The notes: generated from the letters alone by a model not told the origin. A stretch of 64,000 nucleotides of DNA from Faucicola mancuniensis (GCF_046523945.1 NZ_CP171363.1:2480001-2544000); one strand, 5' to 3'. Counted from the first letter of the stretch, positions 16,286-25,751 are shown. Program-made: numbers and translations.

Positions 16286-17269
16286 CTAAAAATCACCGAT
16301 TAACCGAATACCAGCCACGCCAACTGCTCCATATTGCCAAGCCGTTGCCAAATCATCTTGCCCCACGCCACCCAATGCAAACACAGGCACATCACTCAAT
16401 TTTGTCAATTCGGCAAACCTCTGCCAGCCCAACGTTTTAACATCGGGGTGTGTCGGTGTTGGCAACACAGGCGACACAAAACAGCCCAACACATTGCGAA
16501 TTTTTGCCAAATCATTAATTTTGCTTAGGCTATTTTTATCATGACAACTGGCAAAATATTGACAATTTTTTGGCAAATCTGCAAAATCCAACGTCATTAA
16601 CTGCTCATGATTCAGATGAATAATCATATTTTTGAACACCAAATTTAACACCAAAAAAGTTTGACATTGAATTAACGGCGTAATATCTTGTCGCTGTTTT
16701 TGCAATTCATCAATCAATTGAATGGCTTTTTTATTTTCGGTTTGGGAACGGCTATAAAAATGGGCGTTTGTTGGTAGATTTTTGGCATAAAAATTCACCC
16801 AGTCGTTGTCATTGGCAAATTTGTCCAAACTTTGCGAAATAAAAATCGTATTTGGCAAAGTTAGCCAATCCAAAATCCGTGCATTTGCGTCTGGTAATGG
16901 ATATTTATTGGCTAATAAATCCGCCTTATCCACCCAAATTATCGTTTGCCCTTCACTGCCCTGCTCGCTTTGCAGACTTTCAAATTGCTCTTGGCTCACG
17001 TCAATGTTAAAAATATGCAATGCCACCGCTTTATCTCCATAATCATGACGAATTACACCCATTTTAACAAGACAATTGTTTGACAAATCACAGCCGATTT
17101 CTTCTGCTACCTCTCGGGTTAAGCCTTGTTTTGGCGTTTCGCCATGCTCAATTTTACCACCGATAAACTCATAACGATTGCCTTGATGTTGATTGGCATT
17201 GCGATAACCAAGCAAATATTGATTTTGATAATAAATCACCGCCACCGCCACATGAATGATTTTTTGCAT
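16286..17269 (-). CDS. Nudix hydrolase (MutT-like) fused to a TenI/ThiE-like domain
   Basis: 327 residues. Residues 1-135 form a Nudix domain with an intact Nudix box: GKIEHGETPKQGLTREVAEEIG (about 38-59) matches G-x5-E-x7-RE-x2-EE-x-G. MutT-type members hydrolyse 8-oxo-dGTP and clean the nucleotide pool. Residues 170-327 resemble a thiamine-phosphate-synthase/TenI barrel: FVSPVLPTPTHPDVKTLGW, VPVFALGGVGQDDLATAWQYGAVGVAGI. This fusion is known in gammaproteobacteria; the C-terminal activity is unsettled. It is divergent from hemP. Confidence 0.88.
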   Translation of the reverse strand: MQKIIHVAVAVIYYQNQYLLGYRNANQHQGNRYEFIGGKIEHGETPKQGLTREVAEEIGCDLSNNCLVKMGVIRHDYGDKAVALHIFNIDVSQEQFESLQSEQGSEGQTIIWVDKADLLANKYPLPDANARILDWLTLPNTIFISQSLDKFANDNDWVNFYAKNLPTNAHFYSRSQTENKKAIQLIDELQKQRQDITPLIQCQTFLVLNLVFKNMIIHLNHEQLMTLDFADLPKNCQYFASCHDKNSLSKINDLAKIRNVLGCFVSPVLPTPTHPDVKTLGWQRFAELTKLSDVPVFALGGVGQDDLATAWQYGAVGVAGIRLIGDF

Positions 17270-17363
17270 TATTTTTTTCTCTTTTTAACAAAATTTTTAT
17301 AGAATTAAACCATTGATTTTACAATCTTTTTTAAATTTTTTATCTCATGTTTAAAAAAATCAC

Positions 17364-17400
17364 TTGACGAAATTTAAAATTTAAATGATAATCATTATCA
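17364..17400 (+). promoter_or_regulatory. Promoter of hemP overlapped by a Fur box
   Basis: TTGACG (17364-17369), 17 bases, then GATAAT (17387-17392) form a near-consensus sigma-70 promoter. The 19 bases 17381-17399 match the Fur consensus GATAATGATAATCATTATC at 16 positions and cover the -10 box. Binding of Fur-iron there would block transcription, so hemP should be expressed in iron starvation. The rest of the 248-base gap between the divergent Nudix gene and hemP is AT-rich with no other gene. Confidence 0.85.
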
Positions 17401-17517
17401 ACAAGAGTAAAGATTGCAAAAAAAACATCAAACCAACTTTATTCTTGTTATTTTTAAATTTAAAATCAAATTTTATTAAACAAACGCATCAGCGAAAAGC
17501 CAAGCAAGGAGTTTAAA

Positions 17518-17679
17518 ATGTACCACTTACTAAACCGTGTTATCCCACAAAGCCAAGCCCTACCAACATTGCAATCTAATCATCTGTTTGCCTTGACCAA
17601 AGAAATCCGTATTCAACACGAAGGCGAAGAGTACCGTTTGCGTTTAACTCGCAATAATCGTTTGATTTTAACCAAATAA
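17518..17679 (+). CDS. hemP: Hemin uptake protein HemP
   Basis: 53 residues, MYHLLNRVIPQSQALP at the start and EIRIQHEGEEYRLRLTRNNRLILTK at the end in two adjoining pieces. The final (I-x-H-x-G-x-x-Y-x-L-R-x-T-x-x-x-x-L-I-L-T-K) pattern is the HemP signature. The small cytosolic protein is linked to haem uptake and expression of haem receptors in several proteobacteria. The ATG has AAGGAG upstream. It stands alone, with no receptor or ABC transporter beside it; a Fur-controlled promoter precedes it and a terminator follows. Confidence 0.85.
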   Translation: MYHLLNRVIPQSQALPTLQSNHLFALTKEIRIQHEGEEYRLRLTRNNRLILTK

Positions 17680-17703
17680 TTATTTAGTTTTTTAAAAAAA
17701 CTT

Positions 17704-17737
17704 AAAAAGCCAAGTGATTGTTTTACTTGGCTTTTTT
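17704..17737. terminator. Bidirectional terminator between hemP and orn
   Basis: Stem AAAAAGCCAAGT (17704-17715) / ACTTGGCTTTTTT (17725-17737) between convergent stops. Confidence 0.88.
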
Positions 17738-17740
17738 GAT

Positions 17741-18292
17741 TTAAGCAATAAATTTAAAAAAATGCTCTTTATAATGACGCAATTCTCGGATTGAATCACG
17801 AATGTCGTCCAACGCCAAATGACTGCCCTTTTTTTCAAAACTGTCTAAAATATCTGGTCGCCAGCGAAATGCCAACTCTTTGACGGTGGATACGTCAAGA
17901 TTTCGGTAATGAAAAAATCGCTCAAGCTCTGGCATTTGGCGAGCCATAAATCGGCGGTCTTGGCAGATGGAATTGCCACACATGGGCGAGCGTCCTTTTT
18001 CAACATATTTTGATAAAAATGCGATGGTTTCGCTTTCGGCTTGTGCCAATGTGATGGTGCTACGGCGGATTCTGTCCACCAGTCCTGATTGGTTGTGCTG
18101 GCGTGTGTTCCACTCGTCCATGGCGTTTAGCACCACATCTGGCGTGTGAATGGCAAATACAGGACCTTCTGCCAAAATGTTCAATTCACTGTCGGTAACG
18201 ATGGTTGCGATTTCAATGATGGTGTCGTTCATGGTGTCAAGCCCTGTCATCTCAAGGTCTACCCAAATCAGATTTTTTTTATCAATTGCCAT
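17741..18292 (-). CDS. orn: Oligoribonuclease
   Basis: 183 residues from the ATG at 18292 (MAIDKKNLIWVDLEMTGLD); an in-frame TTG 12 bases upstream is less likely. It is a DEDDh 3'-5' exonuclease: Asp12 and Glu14 in VDLEMTG, the central CGNSICQDRRFM, and HLALDDIRDSI with the final His/Asp. It degrades 2-5-nucleotide RNA fragments and pGpG, the linear product of c-di-GMP breakdown, and is usually essential. It is divergent from rsgA, the common arrangement in gammaproteobacteria. Confidence 0.96.
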   Translation of the reverse strand: MAIDKKNLIWVDLEMTGLDTMNDTIIEIATIVTDSELNILAEGPVFAIHTPDVVLNAMDEWNTRQHNQSGLVDRIRRSTITLAQAESETIAFLSKYVEKGRSPMCGNSICQDRRFMARQMPELERFFHYRNLDVSTVKELAFRWRPDILDSFEKKGSHLALDDIRDSIRELRHYKEHFFKFIA

Positions 18293-18403
18293 AATATTTC
18301 TCAATATCCAATTAAAAGTTTTAAAGTTTTTACGAAATAAATTACCATATTAACAGATTTTCAAGGTAAAATAAGCGTTTATTTTTATTTTTTTCAAATT
18401 ATT

Positions 18404-19495
18404 ATGGCATTAATCCGCAAACGCAAACTCACCGACCAACAAACTCGCCGAATTATCAAACAACAAAAACAACAACAAGCCGTTGAACTAGACGACTTGA
18501 TGGACGGCGTGGTGATTGCCAACTATGGCAAACAGCTTGAAGTACAGGCGACATCACTACCCAACATTATTCCAGAACGCCCCACGCCAAAGGATAACGA
18601 GCCAGAACCGTTTTGGCAAGCGATAGAACTGCATAGCGTTTGGCGGTGTCATACTCGCACCAATCTGTCGCTGATTGCCACAGGTGATAAGGTACGATTT
18701 AGTGCCGACCCAAACACAGGGCTTGGTCGGATTGAAGCGATTTATGACCGCAAAAATGTGATTTTTCGTCCTGACCGTTATCACAAACTCAAACCGATTG
18801 CCAGTAACGTGGATATTTTGGCGATTGTGTTCGCCCCTTTGCCGTTGCCGTCTGCACAGCTCATTGACCGTTATTTGGTGGCGTGTCATACTGCCAATAT
18901 TAAGCCATTGTTAATTTTAAATAAAGCAGATTTGTTAAATAATGATAACAATGCTGATAGTCAAAATTCATCGGATACTGCTTTGCAATTGTTAAAAGAT
19001 TATCAAAAATTGGGCTATGATGGCTTGATTACCCAATCTGATGGCGATTTGGTCGAATTAAAAAATGTGATTGATAAAAAAACGGTGATTTTTGCAGGGC
19101 AGTCGGGCGTTGGTAAAAGTAGCTTGGTTAATCAGTTATTGCCAAATGTGACACAGTTGATAAACGAAATTTCGGTCATTTCACAGTTAGGGCAACATAC
19201 TACGACTACAAGTCGTTTTTTGCCATTTGTTAGCACCGATTTGGCTCAAGGGGCGATTATTGATACGCCTGGTATTCGTGAATATAGGCTTTGGCATTTG
19301 CAGGCTGATGATATTTTAAGTGGTTTTGTGGAGCTTGCTCCGCTTACGGGTGAGTGTCGTTTTCGGGACTGTAAACATACGCAAAATACGCCAAATTGTG
19401 CGATGTGGCAGGCGGTTGAGCGTGGTGATGTGTTGGCTCGCCGTGTGGAAAATTTGGTGTTATTAATCGAAGAAACCAAACAAGATTTTGGGTAA
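18404..19495 (+). CDS. rsgA: Small ribosomal subunit biogenesis GTPase RsgA
   Basis: 363 residues: an OB-fold N-terminal domain, then a circularly permuted GTPase with G4 NKAD first, G1 GQSGVGKSS (near 232-240) and G3 DTPG later, and a C-terminal zinc knuckle (CRFRDCKHTQNTPNC). RsgA matures the 30S subunit by helping release RbfA. The N-terminal 30 residues are Gln/Arg/Lys-rich. A short Asn/Asp/Ser insert (NNDNNADSQNSSD) follows NKAD. Confidence 0.95.
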   Translation: MALIRKRKLTDQQTRRIIKQQKQQQAVELDDLMDGVVIANYGKQLEVQATSLPNIIPERPTPKDNEPEPFWQAIELHSVWRCHTRTNLSLIATGDKVRFSADPNTGLGRIEAIYDRKNVIFRPDRYHKLKPIASNVDILAIVFAPLPLPSAQLIDRYLVACHTANIKPLLILNKADLLNNDNNADSQNSSDTALQLLKDYQKLGYDGLITQSDGDLVELKNVIDKKTVIFAGQSGVGKSSLVNQLLPNVTQLINEISVISQLGQHTTTTSRFLPFVSTDLAQGAIIDTPGIREYRLWHLQADDILSGFVELAPLTGECRFRDCKHTQNTPNCAMWQAVERGDVLARRVENLVLLIEETKQDFG

Positions 19496-19525
19496 AAAAA
19501 GGCGTAAATTAATCACGCCTTTTTT
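19494..19525. terminator. Bidirectional terminator between rsgA and ilvE
   Basis: Stem AAAAAAAGGCGT / ACGCCTTTTTT. The left arm begins inside the rsgA stop codon; ilvE ends on the other side. Confidence 0.85.
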
Positions 19526-19550
19526 GTTATATTGATAAATTTACATAATA

Positions 19551-20495
19551 TTATTCATCAACATAAGTTAGCCAATGGGCGCATTTTTCATTGCGACCTT
19601 CCACAACATCAAAGAATAATTTTTGAATTTTGGTGGTAATCTCACCCCTTGCCCCACAACCAATCACATGGTCATCATACTCACGAATCGGCGTAACTTC
19701 GGCGGCTGTACCTGTCATAAAGATTTCATCAGCGATATAGAACTCATCACGAGTGATACGGCGTTCATGCACTTTGATACCCAAATCTTTGGCAAACTCA
19801 ATAATGGTACGGCGTGTGATACCGTCTAACGCACCGCCTGATAAATCTGGTGTGTGCAATTCGCCATCTTTTACCAAAAATAGATTTTCGCCAGAGCCTT
19901 GACACACATAGCCTTGTGGGTCCATCAAAATCGCTTCGTCATAGCCGTTGCGAGTAACTTCTTGGTTTGACATGATAGACACAGGATAATTACTCACCGC
20001 TTTGGCTTTACACATGGTAACGTTCGGCATATGGTGGGTAAAGCTAGACGTTTTGACACGTATACCTTTTGCCATGCCTTCTTCACCAAGATACGCACCC
20101 CAAGTCCATGCAGCGACAATGGCGTGAATGGTGTTGTCTTTGGCGGCGATACCCAATTTTTCTGAACCGACCCAAATTAACGGACGAATGTAAGCTGATT
20201 CTAGGTTGTTTTGGCGAACGATGTCTTTGTGGGCTTGGTTCAATTCTTCAAAAGTATAAGGCACGTTTAAATGAAAAATTTTTGCTGAGTTTAACAAACG
20301 TTTGGTATGGTCGTCTAAGCGAAAAATGGCGGTGCGTCCGTCATGGGTTTTATAGGCACGCACGCCTTCAAATACACCCATGCCGTAGTGTAGCGTGTGC
20401 GTTAAAACGTGGATTTTGGCATCACGCCAGTCTACGATTTCGCCATCTTTCCAAATGACACCGTCTCGGTCTGCCATACTTGGGATAATTGCCAT
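19551..20495 (-). CDS. ilvE: Branched-chain amino acid aminotransferase
   Basis: 314 residues, class IV PLP aminotransferase. Key features: HYGMGVFEGVRAYKT, the PLP lysine in CKAKAVSNYPVSIM, and GYVCQGSGENLFLV. It catalyses the last step of isoleucine, valine and leucine synthesis. The ATG has AAGGAACAATC upstream. ilvA, the first isoleucine-specific enzyme, lies at 25995, so two steps of this pathway are in the window but not in one operon. Confidence 0.95.
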   Translation of the reverse strand: MAIIPSMADRDGVIWKDGEIVDWRDAKIHVLTHTLHYGMGVFEGVRAYKTHDGRTAIFRLDDHTKRLLNSAKIFHLNVPYTFEELNQAHKDIVRQNNLESAYIRPLIWVGSEKLGIAAKDNTIHAIVAAWTWGAYLGEEGMAKGIRVKTSSFTHHMPNVTMCKAKAVSNYPVSIMSNQEVTRNGYDEAILMDPQGYVCQGSGENLFLVKDGELHTPDLSGGALDGITRRTIIEFAKDLGIKVHERRITRDEFYIADEIFMTGTAAEVTPIREYDDHVIGCGARGEITTKIQKLFFDVVEGRNEKCAHWLTYVDE

Positions 20496-20798
20496 ATGAT
20501 TGTTCCTTATTGCTATGTAGCAAGTTTATATTAAACTAAAAATTTTCTATTTGCGATTTTATCAAAATAAAAGTTTTGAATAAAGAGAATATTATCAAAT
20601 TTTAGCCGTTTCATGTGAAAAAATTTTCGCCCCAACTTAATTTTTGGGAATATAAAATCACCATTATTATGCACATAATAGTTTTTACCATAAAATTTTG
20701 ACAGCATAATTTTTAAATTGGTTATCTTTGCTAATCAATCATAATATTTCTTTCATTAATCTTTTTCCAAACTACTCAAAAAATCATGGTGTATGTCA
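20496..20798. other. AT-rich intergenic stretch
   Basis: It contains the ilvE upstream region on the right side of the ilvE start and otherwise nothing I can name. A 22-codon frame (20824 to 20756, minus strand, MHIVLNIANDIHHDFLSSLE...) is protein-like and could be a frameshifted tail of the gene at 20799-21026. Confidence 0.4.
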
Positions 20799-21026
20799 TT
20801 AGCAATATTTAACACGATATGCATTCCTTCTATCTATATAGCTACCATCACGATTACAGTTATTGGCAGAATTTATAAATACATTGTGAATTTCATCATT
20901 CAAATAGCAAACCAATTTCTTAGCCACATCATATATAAAATGGTCTAAATCCATGCTACCATTATTTTGTAGATTTTCTTTACAACCAGTCGCTAGAGCA
21001 ATTTCTTTAAAATCTTGTTTACTCAT
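20799..21026 (-). CDS. Small uncharacterised protein (75 residues)
   Basis: Begins MSKQDFKEIALATGCKEN, is soluble with a slight acidic character, contains five Cys residues and ends NAYRVKYC. No family recognised. It lies 38 bases downstream of glnE on the same strand, and GAAGTGG before the ATG could be a ribosome site. Near its end a second frame opens (EGMHIVLNIANDIHHDFLSSLE) that reads more like protein than the annotated tail, so the gene may be frameshifted. Confidence 0.4.
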   Translation of the reverse strand: MSKQDFKEIALATGCKENLQNNGSMDLDHFIYDVAKKLVCYLNDEIHNVFINSANNCNRDGSYIDRRNAYRVKYC

Positions 21027-21064
21027 TTAACCACTTCAAAATTTATGCTTTATCATATCGTCAA

Positions 21065-23857
21065 TCAAAAATCAGTCGGACGTTGTCCAATCAATTTTTG
21101 CCACTGCTCATCAACAAAGTTTCTCAAATTTTGCCATTCATCATCATTTACCACGCTTGACTGCTCCGCCAATGCCAGAGCATGGCTTTTGGCTCGCAAT
21201 TGCAAATAACTGTCGGTTAATTTTTGACAAATATCTGCCGATAAAATATCGGTTTTGCCAAGCTCTTCAAAAATCCGTACATTGTCGCTCCACACCGCCA
21301 ATTGCGGATAATCGTGAGCATACGCCAACACCGCAAATTGCGCCATAAATTCAATATCCACCATACCGCCAGCGTCTTGTTTAAGGTGAAACAAGCCTTG
21401 TTCACGCGTGTGTTTATCACTGCCAAGGTGGTCTTGCATTTTGTGTCGCATTTCAGCAACGTCAATCCGCACCGCATCAAGCTCTCGTGGCATACACAGA
21501 ATTTGTTCACGAATTTTGTCAAATTGTTTCATGACATTTTTATCACCACAAATCGCTCTGGCACGCACCAATGCCTGATGTTCCCACGACCATGCTTTTT
21601 GTTCTTGATAAATCTGATAGGCATGAGCCGACACCACCAGCATACCTGCCTGCCCAGACGGACGCAGACGCATATCAATCTCATAGACACGCCCATCACG
21701 AGTTTGGGCGGTCAGATAATTCATCAACCGCTGTGCCAAACGTGTGGCAAATTGCATACCGCTAATCGGTTTTTCACCGCCCATCGTCATCGCCTGCTCG
21801 TCAATATCATGGATAAATACCAAATCAAGGTCGGAGCTATAACTCATCTCCAGTCCGCCCAACTTGCCATAACCAATCACGGCAAAACCGTTATTTTTTT
21901 CGTTCACAGGTTCGCCACGAGCATTGACAGGAAAACCATGTTTTTTTACCAAAGATAAAAATACCCGTTCCAACGCTTTTTCAAGCACCACTTCGGCGAT
22001 AAAAGTCAAAGAATCCGACACTTTCATAATCGGACGTTCCGCCAAAATATCGCTTGCTGATACTGCCAACACTTGGGTTTTTTTGAAAAAACGAAATGCG
22101 TTTAACACGCCTTCTTCATCATTTGGTTCAACTCTTAACAATTGTTGGCGTAAAATATCACGCAATTCGTCTTTGTTTGGCAAATGGCGGTATTTTTCAC
22201 GCAAAAACGAATCGAGCAACACAGGGTGGCTTGCCAATTCGGTCGCTATCCAAGGGCTTGATGCCAACATTGGAATCAGTTTGGCGGTCGCTTGTGGGTT
22301 TTCGCTAAACATCACCAAATAAATAGAACGGCGACTAACCGCTTCAAGCAAGGTCAAAAGGCGTGGCAATGCCAAATTCAATGCGTCATCATCAACTTGT
22401 AACAACGCATGAACGAGCAAGGGGTAAGCGGTTTCTAAACGGTTTTTGGCTTCTTCGCCCAGTTTTTTTACCAAATTACTTTGCCAAAAATCTTGTAATT
22501 TTTGGCGGTTTTCTTCGGTCAAACGTTTATCCAAACCTTGCAAGTTGTCATCATGATTGACTTCAATTTTTTCGTTAGACTGCTGACGGTCGGCAACCAA
22601 ATTATCAAACGGCACTTTTACCATTTTTCGATAACTATTTAACTGATTAAGCAAGGCTTGCCAATCATCAAAGCCCAACACTTGGGCTAAATTGTGTTGC
22701 CAAAATGGGTCGGTCGGCAGGCGTTGGGTTTGCTCGTCATTGATGGCTTGAATACCATGTTCCAATCGGCGAAAAAATCGGTAGGCTTGTTGTAAATTAT
22801 CAAACGTTTGTTTGTCAATATAGTCCATTTCGTGCAATTTTTGCATGGCGATTAGACAATTTTTTACTTTTATCGGGGTTACTCGTCCGCCATAAATCAG
22901 CTGAAACGACTGCACAATAAACTCAATATCCCGAATCCCGCCTGCCCCAAGTTTGACATTGTCAGTGTCTTGGCGTTGTTCCACTTGGTTTTGAATCAGT
23001 GATTTCATCTCACGCAAGGCGGTAAACGTGCTGTAATCCACATAATAACGAAACACAAAGGGCTGAATTAACGCTTGTAAATTATCATTAAAATCAATGG
23101 GATTGAGCACGCGAGCCTTGAGCCACGCAAAGCGTTCCCACGCTCGTCCATGTTGGGCAAAATATTTTTCAAGTGCGGACAAATGTATTGCCAAATCACT
23201 GCCATCGCCCCACGGACGCAGTCGCATATCAATGCGAAACACAAAGCCGTCTTGGGTCGGCTTGTCCAACAATTCAATAATGCCTTGACCCCATTTTTTC
23301 ATAAAAGTTTTGGTGTCAATGCACTTTTTACCATCGGTTTCACCTTGCCCTTTATGCACAAAAATCAGGTCAATATCGCTGGATAAATTCAGCTCTTTCG
23401 CCCCCATTTTTCCCATCGCAATAATGGCTAAATCGTCCTTTTTTTGGCGATTGCCATCATAATAATACGGCTCGCCATAGCGTTTTGTTAAGTTTTGATA
23501 AACAAAATCTTTGGCAAAAATCAAACATTCATCGGCAAATCTGGTCAGCTCTAAAGTCAGTTGTTCCAACGAAATCAAGTTTAACGCATCTTGCCAAATC
23601 CAGCGTAACATCAATAAGTTACGCAACACTCGCAAGCCACGCATGACACAAGTTTCATCACCAATCACACAATCATCATCTAAGGCATAATCTCGGATTA
23701 AATCTTTAATCTCTTGCTCAGTCAAAGTTTGGTTAAGCGGATAACTTTTGATAAAAGATTGGGTAACCAAAGGCTTGTTTTGCCAAAGTTGATAGGCAAA
23801 ATGGCTGGCTTTTTGTAATTGTAAAATTTCGTCCGAAGTTGGCAATGACGCTGGCAT
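21065..23857 (-). CDS. glnE: Bifunctional glutamine synthetase adenylyltransferase / adenylyl-removing enzyme
   Basis: 930 residues from the ATG at 23857 (MPASLPTSDEILQ; TGGAAAAAAACG upstream). The frame stays open to an ATG at 23911, but that lacks a ribosome site and adds atypical residues. There are two nucleotidyltransferase domains: the N-terminal adenylyl-removing one with ELNLSSDIDLIFVH and a C-terminal adenylylating one with EMSYSSDLDLVFIHD, joined by a helical regulatory region. It adjusts glutamine synthetase activity to nitrogen status through PII signals. Neither glnA nor PII is in the window. Confidence 0.95.
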   Translation of the reverse strand: MPASLPTSDEILQLQKASHFAYQLWQNKPLVTQSFIKSYPLNQTLTEQEIKDLIRDYALDDDCVIGDETCVMRGLRVLRNLLMLRWIWQDALNLISLEQLTLELTRFADECLIFAKDFVYQNLTKRYGEPYYYDGNRQKKDDLAIIAMGKMGAKELNLSSDIDLIFVHKGQGETDGKKCIDTKTFMKKWGQGIIELLDKPTQDGFVFRIDMRLRPWGDGSDLAIHLSALEKYFAQHGRAWERFAWLKARVLNPIDFNDNLQALIQPFVFRYYVDYSTFTALREMKSLIQNQVEQRQDTDNVKLGAGGIRDIEFIVQSFQLIYGGRVTPIKVKNCLIAMQKLHEMDYIDKQTFDNLQQAYRFFRRLEHGIQAINDEQTQRLPTDPFWQHNLAQVLGFDDWQALLNQLNSYRKMVKVPFDNLVADRQQSNEKIEVNHDDNLQGLDKRLTEENRQKLQDFWQSNLVKKLGEEAKNRLETAYPLLVHALLQVDDDALNLALPRLLTLLEAVSRRSIYLVMFSENPQATAKLIPMLASSPWIATELASHPVLLDSFLREKYRHLPNKDELRDILRQQLLRVEPNDEEGVLNAFRFFKKTQVLAVSASDILAERPIMKVSDSLTFIAEVVLEKALERVFLSLVKKHGFPVNARGEPVNEKNNGFAVIGYGKLGGLEMSYSSDLDLVFIHDIDEQAMTMGGEKPISGMQFATRLAQRLMNYLTAQTRDGRVYEIDMRLRPSGQAGMLVVSAHAYQIYQEQKAWSWEHQALVRARAICGDKNVMKQFDKIREQILCMPRELDAVRIDVAEMRHKMQDHLGSDKHTREQGLFHLKQDAGGMVDIEFMAQFAVLAYAHDYPQLAVWSDNVRIFEELGKTDILSADICQKLTDSYLQLRAKSHALALAEQSSVVNDDEWQNLRNFVDEQWQKLIGQRPTDF

Positions 23858-23998
23858 CGTTTTTTTCCATAATTCACTATTGCAAAATTTAACAATAACA
23901 CATTTAGCCATTGTTTTAAAAGTTTTTTTGTGATTTTTTTAAAAATTTAAGTTTATCAATCAAAAACTTTTATTTATAAAACACAAAAATCACATTGA

Positions 23999-24676
23999 TT
24001 ATTTTAACATTTTTACGCCATCAGCATTTGCCAACAAAAGTATATCTGCTTTTTGCTTGGCAAAAATACCGTTACACACCACGCCAACGATGTTGTTAAC
24101 ACGGCTTTCTATCGCTACAGGGTCGGTAATGTCAAGGTCGTACACGTCCAAAATCAGATTGCCATAATCGGTAACAAAGCCTTCACGATAGACAGGCTCA
24201 CCGCCCATTTTGACAAGTTCACGAGCCACATACGAGCGAGCCTGTGGCAATACTTCAATCGGTAAGGGAAAGCCTACGCCCAATTGTTTCACCCATTTGC
24301 TTTCGTCCACCATACAGATAAACTGTTTTGACGCTGCCGCCACGATTTTTTCACGGGTCAAAGCACCGCCACCGCCTTTAATCAGTTGCAAATTTTCATT
24401 GACTTCGTCCGCCCCATCAATGTACAAATCAAGCTCGCCTGTTTGGTTTAAATCCATGACTTCAATGCCTAAGGCTTTAAGCTTATCTTCGGTAACTTTT
24501 GAGCTTGCGACCGCCCCTTTAAGATTTACTTTTGGTAACAGGTCAATCAAGCAATTGACGGTACTGCCTGTGCCAACGCCTAAAATCATGCCTTGTTCAA
24601 TCATGGTTAAGGCTTTTTCGGCAACGGCTTGTTTGAGTTGTTGTTGGGTCGGTTGTGTGTTCATAGTGGTCTTCAT
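23999..24676 (-). CDS. rpiA: Ribose-5-phosphate isomerase A
   Basis: 225 residues, close to the usual 219. Motifs: GTGSTVNCLID (ribose-phosphate loop), DLYIDGADEVN with catalytic Asp, and KGGGGALTREKIVA with the catalytic Glu and Lys. It interconverts ribose-5-phosphate and ribulose-5-phosphate in the pentose phosphate pathway. A second in-frame ATG lies 12 bases in and may be used. It is divergent from ilvA, with an IS5-like element and a MITE-like repeat inserted between them. Confidence 0.95.
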   Translation of the reverse strand: MKTTMNTQPTQQQLKQAVAEKALTMIEQGMILGVGTGSTVNCLIDLLPKVNLKGAVASSKVTEDKLKALGIEVMDLNQTGELDLYIDGADEVNENLQLIKGGGGALTREKIVAAASKQFICMVDESKWVKQLGVGFPLPIEVLPQARSYVARELVKMGGEPVYREGFVTDYGNLILDVYDLDITDPVAIESRVNNIVGVVCNGIFAKQKADILLLANADGVKMLK

Positions 24677-24741
24677 CGTTGGTTAAAAATTGACGTATTT
24701 TAACAAAATTTTTGACAAATAACAGGGTTTTTCAAAAAATA

Positions 24742-25641
24742 GACCTCTTTCCAAACCTTAATAGTGATTTGGTATAATACTGATTTTTAGAAAAAACAGC
24801 AAAAGCATGATACCCGAACAAGCAGAAAAACTCAGTGACGCACAATTTAAACGCTACTTTGGCATCCAAAGAAGTACCTATACTCATATGCTCACCATAC
24901 TACAAGAAGCATACAACGAACAACACAAAAAAGGTGGCAGGAAAAATGAAATCAGCCTAGAAAACAAGCTCATGCTGACTTTGAGTTACTACCGAGAATA
25001 TCGCACCCAATTTCACCTAGGGCAAGACTTTGGTATCAGTGAAAGTGCTGTCTGTAAAACCATCAAATGGGTAGAAAGCATACTGATAGCCCACAAAGAC
25101 TTTGCCCTACCTAGCAAAAAGGCTTTATGGCAAGACCCAAACCTTGAAACCGTACTGATAGACGCAACCGAAGTACCTTGTGAGCGACCCAAAAAAAGCA
25201 ACGCAGGCAATACTCAGGTAAAAAGAAACACCACACCTTAAAAGCACAAATCGTTGTCGATAAAAACAGCAAAAAAATACTTTGTACCCATTTTAGCAAA
25301 GGTAAAACCCATGACTTTAAACTTTACCAATACTCAAAAATGCGTATAAAGCCTAGTATCTTAATCCAAGTAGATTCGGGCTATCAAGGCATACACAAAC
25401 ACCATGCCAATAGCAAATTCCCAAAAAAGAAAACCAAGCTTAATCCACTATCTAAAGTTGACAAACAAGCCAATCGAGAATTAGCTTCTGAACGGGTAAC
25501 CAATGAACATGTTATCGGCAAAATCAAACGTTTTAAAATCCTAGCCTGTCGTTATCGTAATCGCAGAAAACGCTTTGGCTTAAGGGTTAATTTGATTTGT
25601 GCCATTTATAATTTCGAGTTGGGTTAGTTTGGAAAGAGGTC
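24742..25641 (+). mobile_element. IS5-family insertion sequence, copy 1 (900 bp)
   Basis: Perfect 15-base terminal inverted repeats GACCTCTTTCCAAAC (24742-24756) and its complement (25627-25641). The element is bounded on both sides by TA, consistent with a TA target duplication. A near-identical inverted copy lies at 55690-56588. It sits in the rpiA-ilvA divergent intergenic region. Confidence 0.92.
24807..25627 (+). CDS. IS5-family (IS427-like) transposase, needs a -1 frameshift
   Basis: The first frame (24807-25241) gives the N-terminal half: MIPEQAEKLSDAQFKRYFG, an HTH-like LGQDFGISESAVCKTIKW, and the first catalytic Asp in TVLIDATEVPC. The second frame (to 25627) gives VVDKNSKKILCTHFSKGKTHD, the second Asp in VDSGYQG and the Glu in ASERVTNEHVIGKIKR. 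The frames meet at a run of five A (25220-25224) after GGT; slipping back one base there yields VKKKHHTLKAQ, joining them smoothly. Programmed frameshifting at A-runs is known for this IS group. An intact DDE set suggests this copy may be active. Confidence 0.8.
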
Positions 25642-25751
25642 TAATGTTATAACAAAAGTTAATGCGCTAAATAACGATTTTTACGCATTTTTTGGTGAAA
25701 AAAACTTGCAAGCGGTGCATAAAAGTCCTATAGTGGTTAGCAAATTTTTTA

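Noticed and set aside
21302..21958. 218-codon plus-strand frame opposite glnE
   Set aside because: A shadow of the glnE coding strand; His/Thr-rich composition with no start signal.
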